Part shown: piece after piece, positions 25,175 to 34,125 of the stretch
How the letters are laid out: every line of letters begins with the position of its first letter
Numbering within the stretch: position 1 is the first letter of the stretch
NCBI GenBank assembly: GCA_045541975.1
Contig: JAZQKB010000022.1
Span: 1 to 64,000 of the forward strand
Source: SIG452 sp045541975
Lineage (GTDB): Bacteria; Bacillota; Clostridia; UMGS1840
DNA length: 64,000 bases
Direction of reading: 5' to 3'
The notes under the pieces: generated by a model
Told to the model about the DNA's origin: nothing
Database searches by the model: none
Seen by the model: only the letters and a program-made list of their open reading frames with translations
Program-made: the position numbers and the translations under genes

Positions 25175-27790
25175 ATGAGAAAAGAACTTTCCAAAACCTA
25201 CGATCCTTCTTCCGTTGAGGACCGTCTGTACAAAACCTGGGAGGAAAAAGGCTATTTTCATGCAGAGCCGGATTCTAAAAAAGAGCCATACACCATTGTG
25301 ATTCCGCCTCCGAATGTTACTGGTCAGCTTCACATGGGACATGCATTAGACGAAACTTTGCAGGATATTTTGATCCGTTACAAGAGAATGAAGGGGTATT
25401 CTGCACTGTGGCTTCCCGGTACTGACCACGCAGGTATCGCAACTCAGATTAAGGTGGAAGAAGCTCTCCGTGTGAATGAAGGATTAACCCGTTATGACTT
25501 AGGCAGAGACGAGTTTATCAAACGTGTTTGGGACTGGAAGGCAAAATTTGGCGACAGAATTATTCATCAGTTAAAAAAACTTGGTTCCTCCTGTGACTGG
25601 GAACGGGAACGTTTCACCATGGACGAAGGTTGCTCCAAGGCTGTGAAAGAAGTTTTTGTTAACTTATACGAAAAAGGTTTGATTTATAAGGGCAACAGAA
25701 TTATCAACTGGTGTCCTCATTGTATTACCGCATTATCCGATGCGGAAGTGGAATATACCGAACAGCAGGGCCATTTCTGGCACATTAAGTATCCCGTGAA
25801 AGATTCTGATGAGTTTGTGGTTATTGCAACCACCCGTCCCGAAACCTTGCTTGGCGATACTGCGGTTGCCGTACATCCCGAAGATGAACGTTATCAGCAT
25901 CTTTTGGGAAAAATGCTGGTGTTACCGTTAGTTGGCAGAGAAATTCCTGTGATTGCAGACGAATATGTGGAAAAAGACTTTGGAACCGGTTGTGTAAAAA
26001 TCACTCCGGCTCACGACCCCAATGACTTTGAAGTTGGAAAACGTCATAATTTAGAAGTGATCAAAGTGATGAATGATGATGCCACCATCAATCACTACGG
26101 CGGAAAATACGAAGGCATGGACCGCTACGAAGCAAGAAAAGCTATGATTGCAGACTTGCAGGAACAGGGTCTTTTAGTAAAAATTGAAGAACACGCTCAC
26201 AATGTGGGTCAGTGTTACCGTTGCGGAACCACTGTGGAACCGATTACCTCCAGCCAGTGGTTCGTAAAAATGGAACCTCTGGCAAAAGAAGCTATCCGTG
26301 TGGTAAAAGACGGCACCATTCAGTTTGTTCCGGACCGTTTCTCCAAAACTTATTTAAACTGGATGGAAAATGTGCATGACTGGTGTATTTCCCGTCAGTT
26401 ATGGTGGGGGCACAGAATCCCTGCATACTACTGTGAAGCTTGCGGTGAAATGGTAGTGTCCAAAGAAGATGTGCATACTTGCCCCAAATGTGGTGGCAAA
26501 ATGAAGCAGGAAGAAGATGTTTTGGATACCTGGTTCTCCTCTGCACTGTGGCCCTTCTCTACCTTGGGGTGGCCCGATAACACCGAAGAATTAAAATATT
26601 TTTATCCCACCAGTGTTCTGGTAACCGGCTATGATATTATTTTCTTCTGGGTTGCAAGAATGATTTTCTCCGGTATGGAACACATGGGCAAAGAACCCTT
26701 TAAACATGTATTCATTCACGGTATTGTAAGAGACTCTCAGGGTAGAAAAATGTCTAAATCCTTAGGAAACGGTATTGATCCCTTAGAAATTATCGACCAG
26801 TACGGTGCCGATGCCTTAAGATTCACTTTAGCAACCGGTAACTCTCCCGGAAACGATATGCGTTTCTATACTGAGCGTGTGGAAGCATCCCGTAACTTTG
26901 CCAATAAAATCTGGAATGCATCCCGTTTCGTGTTGATGAACCTGACCATTGACAAAATTGAACTGGACTTAAATACTTTAGAACCCGAAGACAAATGGAT
27001 TTTGTCTAAGTTTAATGCATTAGCAAAAGATGTCAATGAAAACTTAGATAAATTTGAGCTGGGTATGGCAGTTTCCAAGCTGTACGATTTCATCTGGAAT
27101 GTATACTGTGACTGGTATATCGAAATGGTGAAACCCCGCTTAATGGCAGGAGAAGATAAGACTGCTCAGAACGTTTTATGTTATGTTATGAGCGGATTCT
27201 TAAAACTGCTTCATCCCTTTATGCCCTTTATTACCGAAGAAATTTTCCAGGCACTTCCCGTGGAAGATGAAAGCATTATGATTGCGTCCTTCCCCGAATA
27301 TCAGGAAGAACTGAATTTCTCTGAGGAAGAAACCAAGGTGGAAGCTTATATCGAATTAATCACCTCCGTAAGAAATGCAAGAAGCGAAATGAATGTTCCT
27401 CCCAAGAACAAAACCAAACTGTATGTTTTGTCTGAAGATAAGGATTTCGTTTCCGCTTGTTCTGAATTTTTAACCAAGCTGACCTATTCCTCCGAAATGA
27501 TTTTGGTGGATTCCAAAGAAGCGTTAACTGAAAAATGTGTGAACGTGGTTGGTCAGGGCATTGAAGTGATGATTCCCTTAAATGAGCTGATTGATAAAGA
27601 TAAAGAGTTTGCCCGTTTAACCAAAGAAAAAGAATTTTTGGAAAAAGAGCTGAACTTAGTAAGAAGCAAGCTGTCTAACAAAGGTTTTGTCGACAAAGCT
27701 CCCGAAAAACTGGTGCAGGCAGAAAAAGAAAAAGAAAAATCCTTCTTGGAAAAACTGGAAAAAGTGGAAGCAAGCTTAAATGAATTATAA
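25175..27790 (+). CDS. valS: valyl-tRNA synthetase
   Basis: 871-residue class I synthetase charging tRNA-Val. HIGH-type motif PPNVTGQLHMGHALD near residue 45, editing domain in the middle (TTRPETLLGDTAV), KMSKS motif GRKMSKSLGNG around 520, anticodon-binding domain and a C-terminal coiled-coil arm (KEFARLTKEKEFLEKELN). The ATG follows AAAGGTGAT; an upstream in-frame ATG at 25130 has no RBS. The stop overlaps the dus start by 11 nt. Confidence 0.97.
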   Translation: MRKELSKTYDPSSVEDRLYKTWEEKGYFHAEPDSKKEPYTIVIPPPNVTGQLHMGHALDETLQDILIRYKRMKGYSALWLPGTDHAGIATQIKVEEALRVNEGLTRYDLGRDEFIKRVWDWKAKFGDRIIHQLKKLGSSCDWERERFTMDEGCSKAVKEVFVNLYEKGLIYKGNRIINWCPHCITALSDAEVEYTEQQGHFWHIKYPVKDSDEFVVIATTRPETLLGDTAVAVHPEDERYQHLLGKMLVLPLVGREIPVIADEYVEKDFGTGCVKITPAHDPNDFEVGKRHNLEVIKVMNDDATINHYGGKYEGMDRYEARKAMIADLQEQGLLVKIEEHAHNVGQCYRCGTTVEPITSSQWFVKMEPLAKEAIRVVKDGTIQFVPDRFSKTYLNWMENVHDWCISRQLWWGHRIPAYYCEACGEMVVSKEDVHTCPKCGGKMKQEEDVLDTWFSSALWPFSTLGWPDNTEELKYFYPTSVLVTGYDIIFFWVARMIFSGMEHMGKEPFKHVFIHGIVRDSQGRKMSKSLGNGIDPLEIIDQYGADALRFTLATGNSPGNDMRFYTERVEASRNFANKIWNASRFVLMNLTIDKIELDLNTLEPEDKWILSKFNALAKDVNENLDKFELGMAVSKLYDFIWNVYCDWYIEMVKPRLMAGEDKTAQNVLCYVMSGFLKLLHPFMPFITEEIFQALPVEDESIMIASFPEYQEELNFSEEETKVEAYIELITSVRNARSEMNVPPKNKTKLYVLSEDKDFVSACSEFLTKLTYSSEMILVDSKEALTEKCVNVVGQGIEVMIPLNELIDKDKEFARLTKEKEFLEKELNLVRSKLSNKGFVDKAPEKLVQAEKEKEKSFLEKLEKVEASLNEL

Positions 27791-28733
27791 AATTCAAGAT
27801 GTTTTAGCAAAAAACGATCTGATTTTGGCACCCATGGCAGGTGTAACTGATTTAGCATATCGTGAAATTGCAAGGGAGCAGGGTGCTTTCCTTGCAGTTT
27901 CCGAAATGATCAGCGCCAAAGCGTTAACCTATCGGGATAAGCATACCTACGATTTGTTAAAAACCTCTCCCGAAGATACTCCGTTGTCGGTGCAGTTATT
28001 TGGTCACGAACCGGAAGTGCTTTCGGAAGCTGTGAAACAAATTGAAGAGATGGGTTTTTCCATGATTGACTTAAACGCAGGATGTCCTGCTCCGAAAATT
28101 GTGAAAAACGGCGACGGCTCTGCCTTGATGCAGAACCCGAAACTTCTTTTTGAGATTGTGTCTGCAATGCGAAAAACTACTGAGTTACCGCTTAGTGTTA
28201 AGCTTCGGATTGGCTTTGATTCGGAACATAAAAATGTGGTAGAATGTGCCAAATTATGCGAAGAAGCAGGTGCCGATTATCTTGCCATTCACGGCAGAAC
28301 CCGTGAAATGCAGTATTCCGGTGATGCCGATTTATCGTATATCAAAGCGGTGAAGGGAGCAGTGCACATTCCTGTTATCGGAAACGGTGATGTTTGTGAT
28401 CGCGAGAGCTATCTTCGGATGAAGGAAGAAACCGGTTGCGATGGGGTAATGATTGGTCGTGCCGCTTTGGGAAATCCCTTTGTGTTTGATTTGGTAAAAA
28501 ATCCTGACCGTGTGATTTTAAAAGAAGAAAAGATGCAGGTGCTTTACCGTCAGATAGAACGGATGAATGAAACAAAAAAAAATGCCATTAAGGAAGCAAG
28601 ATGCCATATTTTGTGGTATTTAAAAGGATTCCACAATGCCAAACCCTACAAACTAAAGGTGGCAAGTCTGTTAACGTTTGCTGATGTAGGGCATTACATT
28701 GACGAAATTTTAGCGGATCACAGCGTTTTTTAA
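27780..28733 (+). CDS. dusB: tRNA-dihydrouridine synthase (DusB-like)
   Basis: 317-residue FMN/NADPH enzyme reducing uridines in tRNA. TIM-barrel start LILAPMAGVTDLAYREIA, catalytic-Cys motif IDLNAGCPAPKIVKNGDGSAL, FMN phosphate region VIGNGDV and DGVMIGRAALGNPF, C-terminal helical domain. Translationally coupled to valS by an 11-nt overlap, so both come from the valS promoter. Followed by an intrinsic terminator. Confidence 0.94.
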   Translation: MNYKIQDVLAKNDLILAPMAGVTDLAYREIAREQGAFLAVSEMISAKALTYRDKHTYDLLKTSPEDTPLSVQLFGHEPEVLSEAVKQIEEMGFSMIDLNAGCPAPKIVKNGDGSALMQNPKLLFEIVSAMRKTTELPLSVKLRIGFDSEHKNVVECAKLCEEAGADYLAIHGRTREMQYSGDADLSYIKAVKGAVHIPVIGNGDVCDRESYLRMKEETGCDGVMIGRAALGNPFVFDLVKNPDRVILKEEKMQVLYRQIERMNETKKNAIKEARCHILWYLKGFHNAKPYKLKVASLLTFADVGHYIDEILADHSVF

Positions 28734-28760
28734 AAGTGTTGAAAAATGAAAAAATATCCA

Positions 28761-28790
28761 AAAAACTGACAGTATATGCTGTCAGTTTTT
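28761..28790 (+). terminator. terminator of valS-dusB
   Basis: Perfect 12-bp stem AAAAACTGACAG / CTGTCAGTTTTT with a TATATG loop and a T-run. Confidence 0.92.
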
Positions 28791-28891
28791 TGATGCTAAA
28801 AAAGCCGAAAATTGCATCTGTATTTTTTGATTTAGCAAGCCAAACTAATGATGATAAAAAGCGAATTAAAAAAACGGATGTGATTTGAAAA

Positions 28892-29947
28892 GTGCTATTT
28901 CAAAATTTAAAAAGAAAAAAGCCGAAACAAAATAAGCCCAAAAAACTAAAAATTTTGTTTGGAGCAATGGGGGTTACATGCGCTCTTTTGGGAACGGTCA
29001 GCGCCTTTTGGCAACAGGATATTCAGGCAGATACCAAACAAATTACCTACCGTCTGATTCCGTCAGGACAGGCTGTTGGAATGCGTTTAAAAACTAAGGG
29101 TGCAATGGTGGTTGGCATTGAGCAAGGGGATCTACCTGCCAAAAAAGCGGGACTAAAAAATGGAGATGTCATTACCAAAGTAAACGACATGCCTTTACAA
29201 AACACCCGCCATTTTGAAGAAATTTTGCGTACCGTTGGGGAAAATACTATGACGTTAACCGTTCTTCGGGATGATTCTTTTGTAACACTGAAGCTGACAC
29301 CTAAGCGTAATCAGGCAAATCAGCTCGTCTGCGGAATGTGGCTTCGGGACAGTGCTGCCGGGATCGGTACCGTCACGTTTTTTACAGAGGATCAAACCAA
29401 GTTTGCTGCGTTGGGGCATCCTGTCAACGATTCTGACACATTAAAAACCTATGATGTGCGACAGGGACAGGTGGAGCTTGTGGAAATCAAAGGTGCAAAA
29501 AAGGCAGAGCAAAACCGTGTGGGGGAGCTTGTGGGTGTGTTATCTGATATTCCTGTGGGGACTGTTACCAAAAACTGCGAAACCGGACTTATGGGTAGTT
29601 TGGAAAATAAACAGTTTATTCAAAGAGAGGCAATTCCTGTTGCTGCAAAACGGGAAGTCAAGCTTGGCAAAGCCACTATTTTGTCTACTGTATCTGAGGC
29701 TGGAACCTGTGAATATGAAATTGAAATTATCAAAATTTTAGACGGAAAGGGAAACCGTGATATGATTCTTCATGTGATGGATAAGAACCTTCTGTCCCAG
29801 ACCGGCGGTATCGTACAGGGGATGTCGGGTTCACCCATCATTCAGAATGGTAAAATCGTGGGAGCGGTTACTCATGTTTTGGTGAATGATCCCACCCGCG
29901 GGTATGGAATTTTTATTGAAAACATGTTGGCTGAAGTTAAAAAATAA
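28892..29947 (+). CDS. spoIVB: SpoIVB peptidase
   Basis: 351-residue sporulation serine protease (family S55) that signals from the forespore to trigger pro-sigma-K processing. N-terminal membrane anchor (about 20-40), PDZ domain (about 65-135), then the peptidase: FAALGHPVND with His176, Asp297 in VMDKNL and the serine in QGMSGSPIIQ (Ser312, 15 residues after the Asp as in B. subtilis). GTG start with a weak RBS (GGATG 12 nt upstream); no later Met fits. Its targets SpoIVFA/FB are encoded 11 kb away. No convincing sigma-F/G promoter could be assigned. Confidence 0.95.
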   Translation: MLFQNLKRKKPKQNKPKKLKILFGAMGVTCALLGTVSAFWQQDIQADTKQITYRLIPSGQAVGMRLKTKGAMVVGIEQGDLPAKKAGLKNGDVITKVNDMPLQNTRHFEEILRTVGENTMTLTVLRDDSFVTLKLTPKRNQANQLVCGMWLRDSAAGIGTVTFFTEDQTKFAALGHPVNDSDTLKTYDVRQGQVELVEIKGAKKAEQNRVGELVGVLSDIPVGTVTKNCETGLMGSLENKQFIQREAIPVAAKREVKLGKATILSTVSEAGTCEYEIEIIKILDGKGNRDMILHVMDKNLLSQTGGIVQGMSGSPIIQNGKIVGAVTHVLVNDPTRGYGIFIENMLAEVKK

Positions 29948-29956
29948 ATAAAAGTG

Positions 29957-29985
29957 TTGACAAATATGATCAAGTAGATTATAAT
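29957..29985 (+). promoter_or_regulatory. sigma-A promoter for riboswitch and P-type ATPase
   Basis: TTGACA (29957-29962), 17-nt spacer, TATAAT (29980-29985), 10 nt after the spoIVB stop. Transcription would start near 29992, just before the aptamer. Confidence 0.93.
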
Positions 29986-30004
29986 ACTCTATAATCATTC
30001 AATA

Positions 30005-30146
30005 GCTATTCTGCCAAAGGGGAGTAGTTTTAATACGCCATCAACAATCGCAGTTGCTAAAAAAGGTAACTTGGTGGTGTATGCCGAAATTCGGTTACGA
30101 GACTTTTGTGCACACGTTGTTTTTGTGTGCACAAAAGTCTTTTTTT
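30005..30146 (+). promoter_or_regulatory. yybP-ykoY (manganese) riboswitch with terminator platform
   Basis: The leader has the two conserved internal-loop blocks of this class: GGGGAGTAG (30019-30027) and GCCGAAA (30083-30089), separated by a GGTAACTTGGTGGTG segment. It is followed directly by a strong terminator, the usual expression platform; Mn2+ binding would favour read-through. The downstream P-type ATPase is a classic target of this class (as with Lactococcus yoaB). Boundaries are approximate. Confidence 0.85.
30101..30146 (+). terminator. riboswitch-controlled terminator
   Basis: Perfect 15-bp stem GACTTTTGTGCACAC / GTGTGCACAAAAGTC around a 9-nt loop, then seven T's. Ends 27 nt before the ATPase start. 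Confidence 0.92.
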
Positions 30147-30173
30147 ATAGTATCAGGACAGAAGGATTACAAA

Positions 30174-32774
30174 ATGAAAGAGTACTACAGAAAACAAATT
30201 TCCGAAGTGTTGTTTGACCTTGGAGCAACTAAAGATGGGTATACTTCCCAGCAGGCTCAAAAGATTCTGGAAGAAAAAGGTCAGAATGTGTTAAAAGAAG
30301 GGAAGAAAAAAAGCACATTCGAGGTGTTTTTATCTCAGTTTGCCGATCTTTTGGTTATTATTTTGATTATTGCAGCAATTATTTCTATGGTTTCGGGAAA
30401 CACAGAAAGCACCATTGTTATTTTTGCAGTTATCGTGATGAATGCGGTGTTGGGTACGGTGCAACATAAAAAGGCTGAAAAGTCGCTGGATAGCTTGAAA
30501 TCTCTTTCTTCACCGCATGCAAAAGTACTTCGTGACGGTAAGAAAATTGAAATTCCTTCTTATTTGGTAGTTCCGGGAGATATTCTGCTTTTAGAAGCTG
30601 GCGATATGGTGGTGGCAGATGGCAGGATTTTAGAAAACTTTTCCATTCAGGTCAACGAAAGCTCTTTGACCGGAGAATCCACAAATGTGGAAAAGAAAGT
30701 TACCGATATTTCGGAAGAAGTACCTCTTGGGGATCGTGTGAATATGGTGTATTCCGGTAGTTTGGTTACATACGGCCGTGCCACTGTGGTGGTGACCGGT
30801 ACCGGTATGGATACCGAAATCGGTAAAATTGCAGCGTTAATGAACGCTACCCGTGAAAAGAAAACACCCTTACAGATCAGTTTGGACCGCTTCAGCAGTC
30901 AGCTGGCAATGGTGATTATGGTGATTTCTGCTGCAGTTTTTTTGTTGGGATTGTATCGACAGATGCCCATTTTAGATTCTCTGATGTTTGCGGTGGCGTT
31001 GGCGGTTGCAGCAATTCCGGAAGCGTTAAGCTCCATTGTAACTATTGTGCAGGCAATGGGCACGCAGAGAATGGCGAAGGAAAATGCGATTATCAAAGAA
31101 TTAAAAGCAGTGGAAAGCTTAGGCTGTGTTTCGGTGATTTGTTCGGATAAAACAGGAACTTTAACCCAAAACAAAATGACCGTTCAGCAAATTTATATCG
31201 ACGGTAAAACAATTTCAGCCAAAGAACTGGATTTAAAAAATCAGCTGCATCGTTATTTATTGTATAATGCGATGCTGACCAATGATTCTGCGATTGCGGA
31301 TGGGAAAGGAATTGGTGACCCCACAGAATACTGTTTGTTGGAAATGGCACGTTCCATTGATATGAATGAAGAGTTTTTCCGTGAAGTGATGCCCAGATTA
31401 GCAGAAATTCCGTTTGATTCTGATCGAAAACTGATGTCTGCAAAATACAGACTTCACGGGGTGCCCACCATCTTGACAAAAGGCGCCTTGGATGTGCTGT
31501 TAGACCGTACGGAAAGCATCCGTACTTCGGAAGGAATCCGTTCGATTACTCAGGTGGATAAGGAAGAAATCCTGGCAAAGAATATGGAATTTTCCGAAAA
31601 TGGATTGCGTGTTCTCGCTTTTGCCTATAAAGAATCCGACGAAGCAGAAACGATGGATTTATCCGACGAAAACGGATATACTTTTGTGGGGTTGATTTCT
31701 ATGATGGATCCGCCCAGAGAGGAATCGAAAGCGGCAGTAGCTGACGCAAGACGTGCCGGGATTAAACCTATTATGATTACCGGTGACCACAAGGTAACGG
31801 CAACTGCCATTGCAAAACAAATTGGTATTTTCCAAGACGGTGATTTCGCAGTGACGGGTACCGAGCTGGATGCGATGTCAGAAGAAGAATTGGCAGAAAA
31901 AATTGAAAGAATTTCTGTCTATGCCAGAGTGTCTCCGGAAAACAAAATTCAGATTGTGAACGCTTGGCAGACAAAAGGCTATATTGTAGCCATGACCGGT
32001 GACGGTGTGAACGATGCTCCCGCACTCAAAAAAGCAGACATCGGTGTGGCGATGGGAATTACAGGAACTGAGGTTTCCAAAGATGCTTCCGCTATGATTT
32101 TAACTGACGATAACTTTGCAACTATCATCAAAGCAGTGGCAAACGGCAGAAATGTGTATCGCAACATTAAAAATTCCATTAAATTCCTGCTGTCCGGCAA
32201 TATGGCGGGAATTTTGGCGGTACTTTATACTTCTATTGCAGGGTTGCCGGTACCCTTTGCACCTGTGCATCTTTTGTTTATGAATCTTCTGACAGATTCT
32301 CTGCCTGCTATTGCTATTGGTATGGAGGGGGCAGACGATAAACTGTTAACCGAAAAACCCAGAGATCCCAAGGAAAGCATTTTAAACAAATCTTTTATGA
32401 CACAGCTTTTGGTACAGGGTGGTTTGATTGCTGTTTGCACCATGATTGCTTTCTATATTGGTCTTCAGGCAGGAGGGGCAGGTTTGGCAAGCACGATGGC
32501 ATTTTCCACGCTGACTTTGGCACGGTTGTTCCACGGCTTTAACTGCAGAAGTGAACAGTCTATTTTCAAAATCGGTTTGTTTACCAATAAAGCAAGTTTA
32601 GGCGCATTTATGGCAGGTGTTGTGCTGTTGGCACTGGTGCTCTTTGTTCCGTTTTTAAGTCATCTGTTTGAGGTTTCTTCCTTCACTGGCAATCAGATCG
32701 GACTGGTTGTGTTATTGGCGTTTATCCCGTCGGTTTTGATTCAGCTCTTCCGTGTTTTCAAAAAATCAAGATAA
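30174..32774 (+). CDS. P2-type cation-transporting ATPase (Ca2+/Mn2+ exporter)
   Basis: 866-residue P-type ATPase. Actuator motif TGES (166-169), TM4 ion-site motif AAIPEAL (280-285), phosphorylation site DKTGTLT with Asp325, and hinge GDGVNDAPALKKADIG; C-terminal six-helix region with TSLPAIAIG-like sequence NLLTDSLPAIAIG. The TM4/TM6 motifs place it with Ca2+/Mn2+ pumps. The start uses AGGA 7 nt upstream; an open frame runs back through the riboswitch but is not coding. Mn2+ export is inferred from the riboswitch. Confidence 0.95.
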   Translation: MKEYYRKQISEVLFDLGATKDGYTSQQAQKILEEKGQNVLKEGKKKSTFEVFLSQFADLLVIILIIAAIISMVSGNTESTIVIFAVIVMNAVLGTVQHKKAEKSLDSLKSLSSPHAKVLRDGKKIEIPSYLVVPGDILLLEAGDMVVADGRILENFSIQVNESSLTGESTNVEKKVTDISEEVPLGDRVNMVYSGSLVTYGRATVVVTGTGMDTEIGKIAALMNATREKKTPLQISLDRFSSQLAMVIMVISAAVFLLGLYRQMPILDSLMFAVALAVAAIPEALSSIVTIVQAMGTQRMAKENAIIKELKAVESLGCVSVICSDKTGTLTQNKMTVQQIYIDGKTISAKELDLKNQLHRYLLYNAMLTNDSAIADGKGIGDPTEYCLLEMARSIDMNEEFFREVMPRLAEIPFDSDRKLMSAKYRLHGVPTILTKGALDVLLDRTESIRTSEGIRSITQVDKEEILAKNMEFSENGLRVLAFAYKESDEAETMDLSDENGYTFVGLISMMDPPREESKAAVADARRAGIKPIMITGDHKVTATAIAKQIGIFQDGDFAVTGTELDAMSEEELAEKIERISVYARVSPENKIQIVNAWQTKGYIVAMTGDGVNDAPALKKADIGVAMGITGTEVSKDASAMILTDDNFATIIKAVANGRNVYRNIKNSIKFLLSGNMAGILAVLYTSIAGLPVPFAPVHLLFMNLLTDSLPAIAIGMEGADDKLLTEKPRDPKESILNKSFMTQLLVQGGLIAVCTMIAFYIGLQAGGAGLASTMAFSTLTLARLFHGFNCRSEQSIFKIGLFTNKASLGAFMAGVVLLALVLFVPFLSHLFEVSSFTGNQIGLVVLLAFIPSVLIQLFRVFKKSR

Positions 32775-32838
32775 TGATTTTGCCGGAAAGGAAAATCTGC
32801 TGAATCGTAAAAAAACAAGTGACATTTTCCTAAAAAAC

Positions 32839-32867
32839 TTGCAACTTTATAAAGAATATGGTACAAT
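32839..32867 (+). promoter_or_regulatory. promoter for the Fe-S aldo/keto reductase, inside a palindrome
   Basis: TTGCAA (32839-32844), 17-nt spacer, TACAAT (32862-32867). The -10 lies in the left arm of the adjacent 15-bp inverted repeat, so initiation would occur in the repeat's loop. Confidence 0.65.
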
Positions 32868-32893
32868 ATGATGTAGCAATATTGTACCATATT
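32855..32893 (+). terminator. 15-bp perfect inverted repeat with T-run (terminator and/or operator)
   Basis: AATATGGTACAATAT / ATATTGTACCATATT separated by 9 nt and followed by a T-tract. It is 81 nt after the ATPase stop and can terminate that transcript; because it overlaps a -10 box it may also be a repressor operator for the downstream gene. Confidence 0.65.
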
Positions 32894-32922
32894 TTTTTTG
32901 TAAGAAAAAGGAGAAATCCGAT

Positions 32923-34026
32923 ATGCTGTACGAGGGTGTAAAAAAGAATTTTGGCTTTGGTTTTATGCGATTGCCTATGGTTGAAAATGATGTGGATTAC
33001 CAGCAGGTCAATCGTATGGTAGATGCCTTTATGGAGGCTGGTTTTAACTATTTCGACACGGCGCGGGTATATCTGGATGGAAACAGTGAAATTGCCATTC
33101 GTGAATGTGTGGCAAAACGTTACCCCCGTGAAAGTTTTGTGTTGGCAAATAAATTATCTCCATGGATTTATAATTCCGAAGAAGAAATTCGTCCCTTGTT
33201 TGAAAGCCAGTTAGAGTCCTGCGGTGTGGATTATTTTGATGTGTATATTTTTCACTGTATGAATCGGGATTTGTATCAGAAAAACATCCGTTGCAATTCC
33301 TTTGAAACGGTGAAACAGTTGAAAGAAGAAGGAAAGGTGAAGCGTATCGCCATGTCTTTCCATGATACGGCAGATGTGCTGGATAAAATTCTTACCGAGC
33401 AACCCTCGATTGAGTTTGTGCAGATTCAGTTTAATTATTTAGATTATGATGATGCAGGCGTGCAGAGTAAGGCCTGCTACGATATTTGCAAAAAACACGG
33501 TAAAAAAGTGATCGTGATGGAACCTGTCAAAGGCGGTAATTTGGTAAACTTACCCAAAGAGGCAAAAGAACTTTTAACTAAAAAATCCAATAATTCCGAA
33601 GCAGAATTTGCCATTCGCTTTGCTGCAAGCTTCCCTGATGTTGAGATGGTGTTATCCGGTATGGGTAGCATGGATATGATTTCTGAAAATATTTCCTTTA
33701 TGAAGGAATTTGTGCCTTTTGGCGAGGACGAAATGAAGCTTTCCGAAGACTTAAGAAAACTGATCCGTACCGTTCGCCAGATCCCCTGCACAGGTTGTCG
33801 TTACTGTGTGGACGGTTGCCCCAAAAATATTCTGATACCCGATGTCTTCACCGTTTACAACAAGCACTTAGCGGCAGAATCCGTTTGGGAGGAAGCCAAA
33901 ACAATTTTGCAGGAAAACCATGCCAATGTGAAAGATTGTATTCAGTGTGGTGTTTGTGAGGGGCATTGTCCTCAGAATATTCACATCAAAGATATCATGA
34001 AGTTGTTGGGAGAAAGCATTTCATAA
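32923..34026 (+). CDS. aldo/keto reductase with C-terminal 4Fe-4S domain
   Basis: 367 residues: AKR barrel (FGFGFMRLPMVENDVDYQQV at start, DTARVYLDGNSE, ANKLSPW, IFHCMNRD, and EPVKGGNLVN) followed by a ferredoxin-like domain with CTGCRYCVDGCP (about 287-298) and CIQCGVCEGHCP (about 341-352), enough for two 4Fe-4S clusters. This architecture is common in anaerobes, with electrons probably exchanged with ferredoxin. Start has AAAAGGAG upstream. Substrate unknown. Confidence 0.92.
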   Translation: MLYEGVKKNFGFGFMRLPMVENDVDYQQVNRMVDAFMEAGFNYFDTARVYLDGNSEIAIRECVAKRYPRESFVLANKLSPWIYNSEEEIRPLFESQLESCGVDYFDVYIFHCMNRDLYQKNIRCNSFETVKQLKEEGKVKRIAMSFHDTADVLDKILTEQPSIEFVQIQFNYLDYDDAGVQSKACYDICKKHGKKVIVMEPVKGGNLVNLPKEAKELLTKKSNNSEAEFAIRFAASFPDVEMVLSGMGSMDMISENISFMKEFVPFGEDEMKLSEDLRKLIRTVRQIPCTGCRYCVDGCPKNILIPDVFTVYNKHLAAESVWEEAKTILQENHANVKDCIQCGVCEGHCPQNIHIKDIMKLLGESIS

Positions 34027-34072
34027 CGAGCGAAAAGCAGAAAGCAAACTGTACTTCTTATTGTTTTGGCAA

Positions 34073-34100
34073 TTGATCGCTTCTCTGTGAAAGATATTAT
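34073..34100 (+). promoter_or_regulatory. candidate promoter for the PHP gene trio
   Basis: TTGATC (34073-34078), 16-nt spacer, TATTAT (34095-34100); 25 nt before the first PHP start codon. Moderate match only. Confidence 0.4.
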
Positions 34101-34125
34101 CATAAAAATCAAAGGAGTAAACAAC

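Noticed and set aside
28790..28891. Forespore (sigma-F/G) promoter for spoIVB
   Set aside because: TGCATC and CAAACTA resemble the two elements but are 22 nt apart, too far for a believable promoter.
30054..30173. N-terminal extension of the P-type ATPase (40 residues)
   Set aside because: This frame runs through the riboswitch aptamer and terminator, starts without an RBS, and the family N-terminus begins at the ATG with AGGA at 30174.
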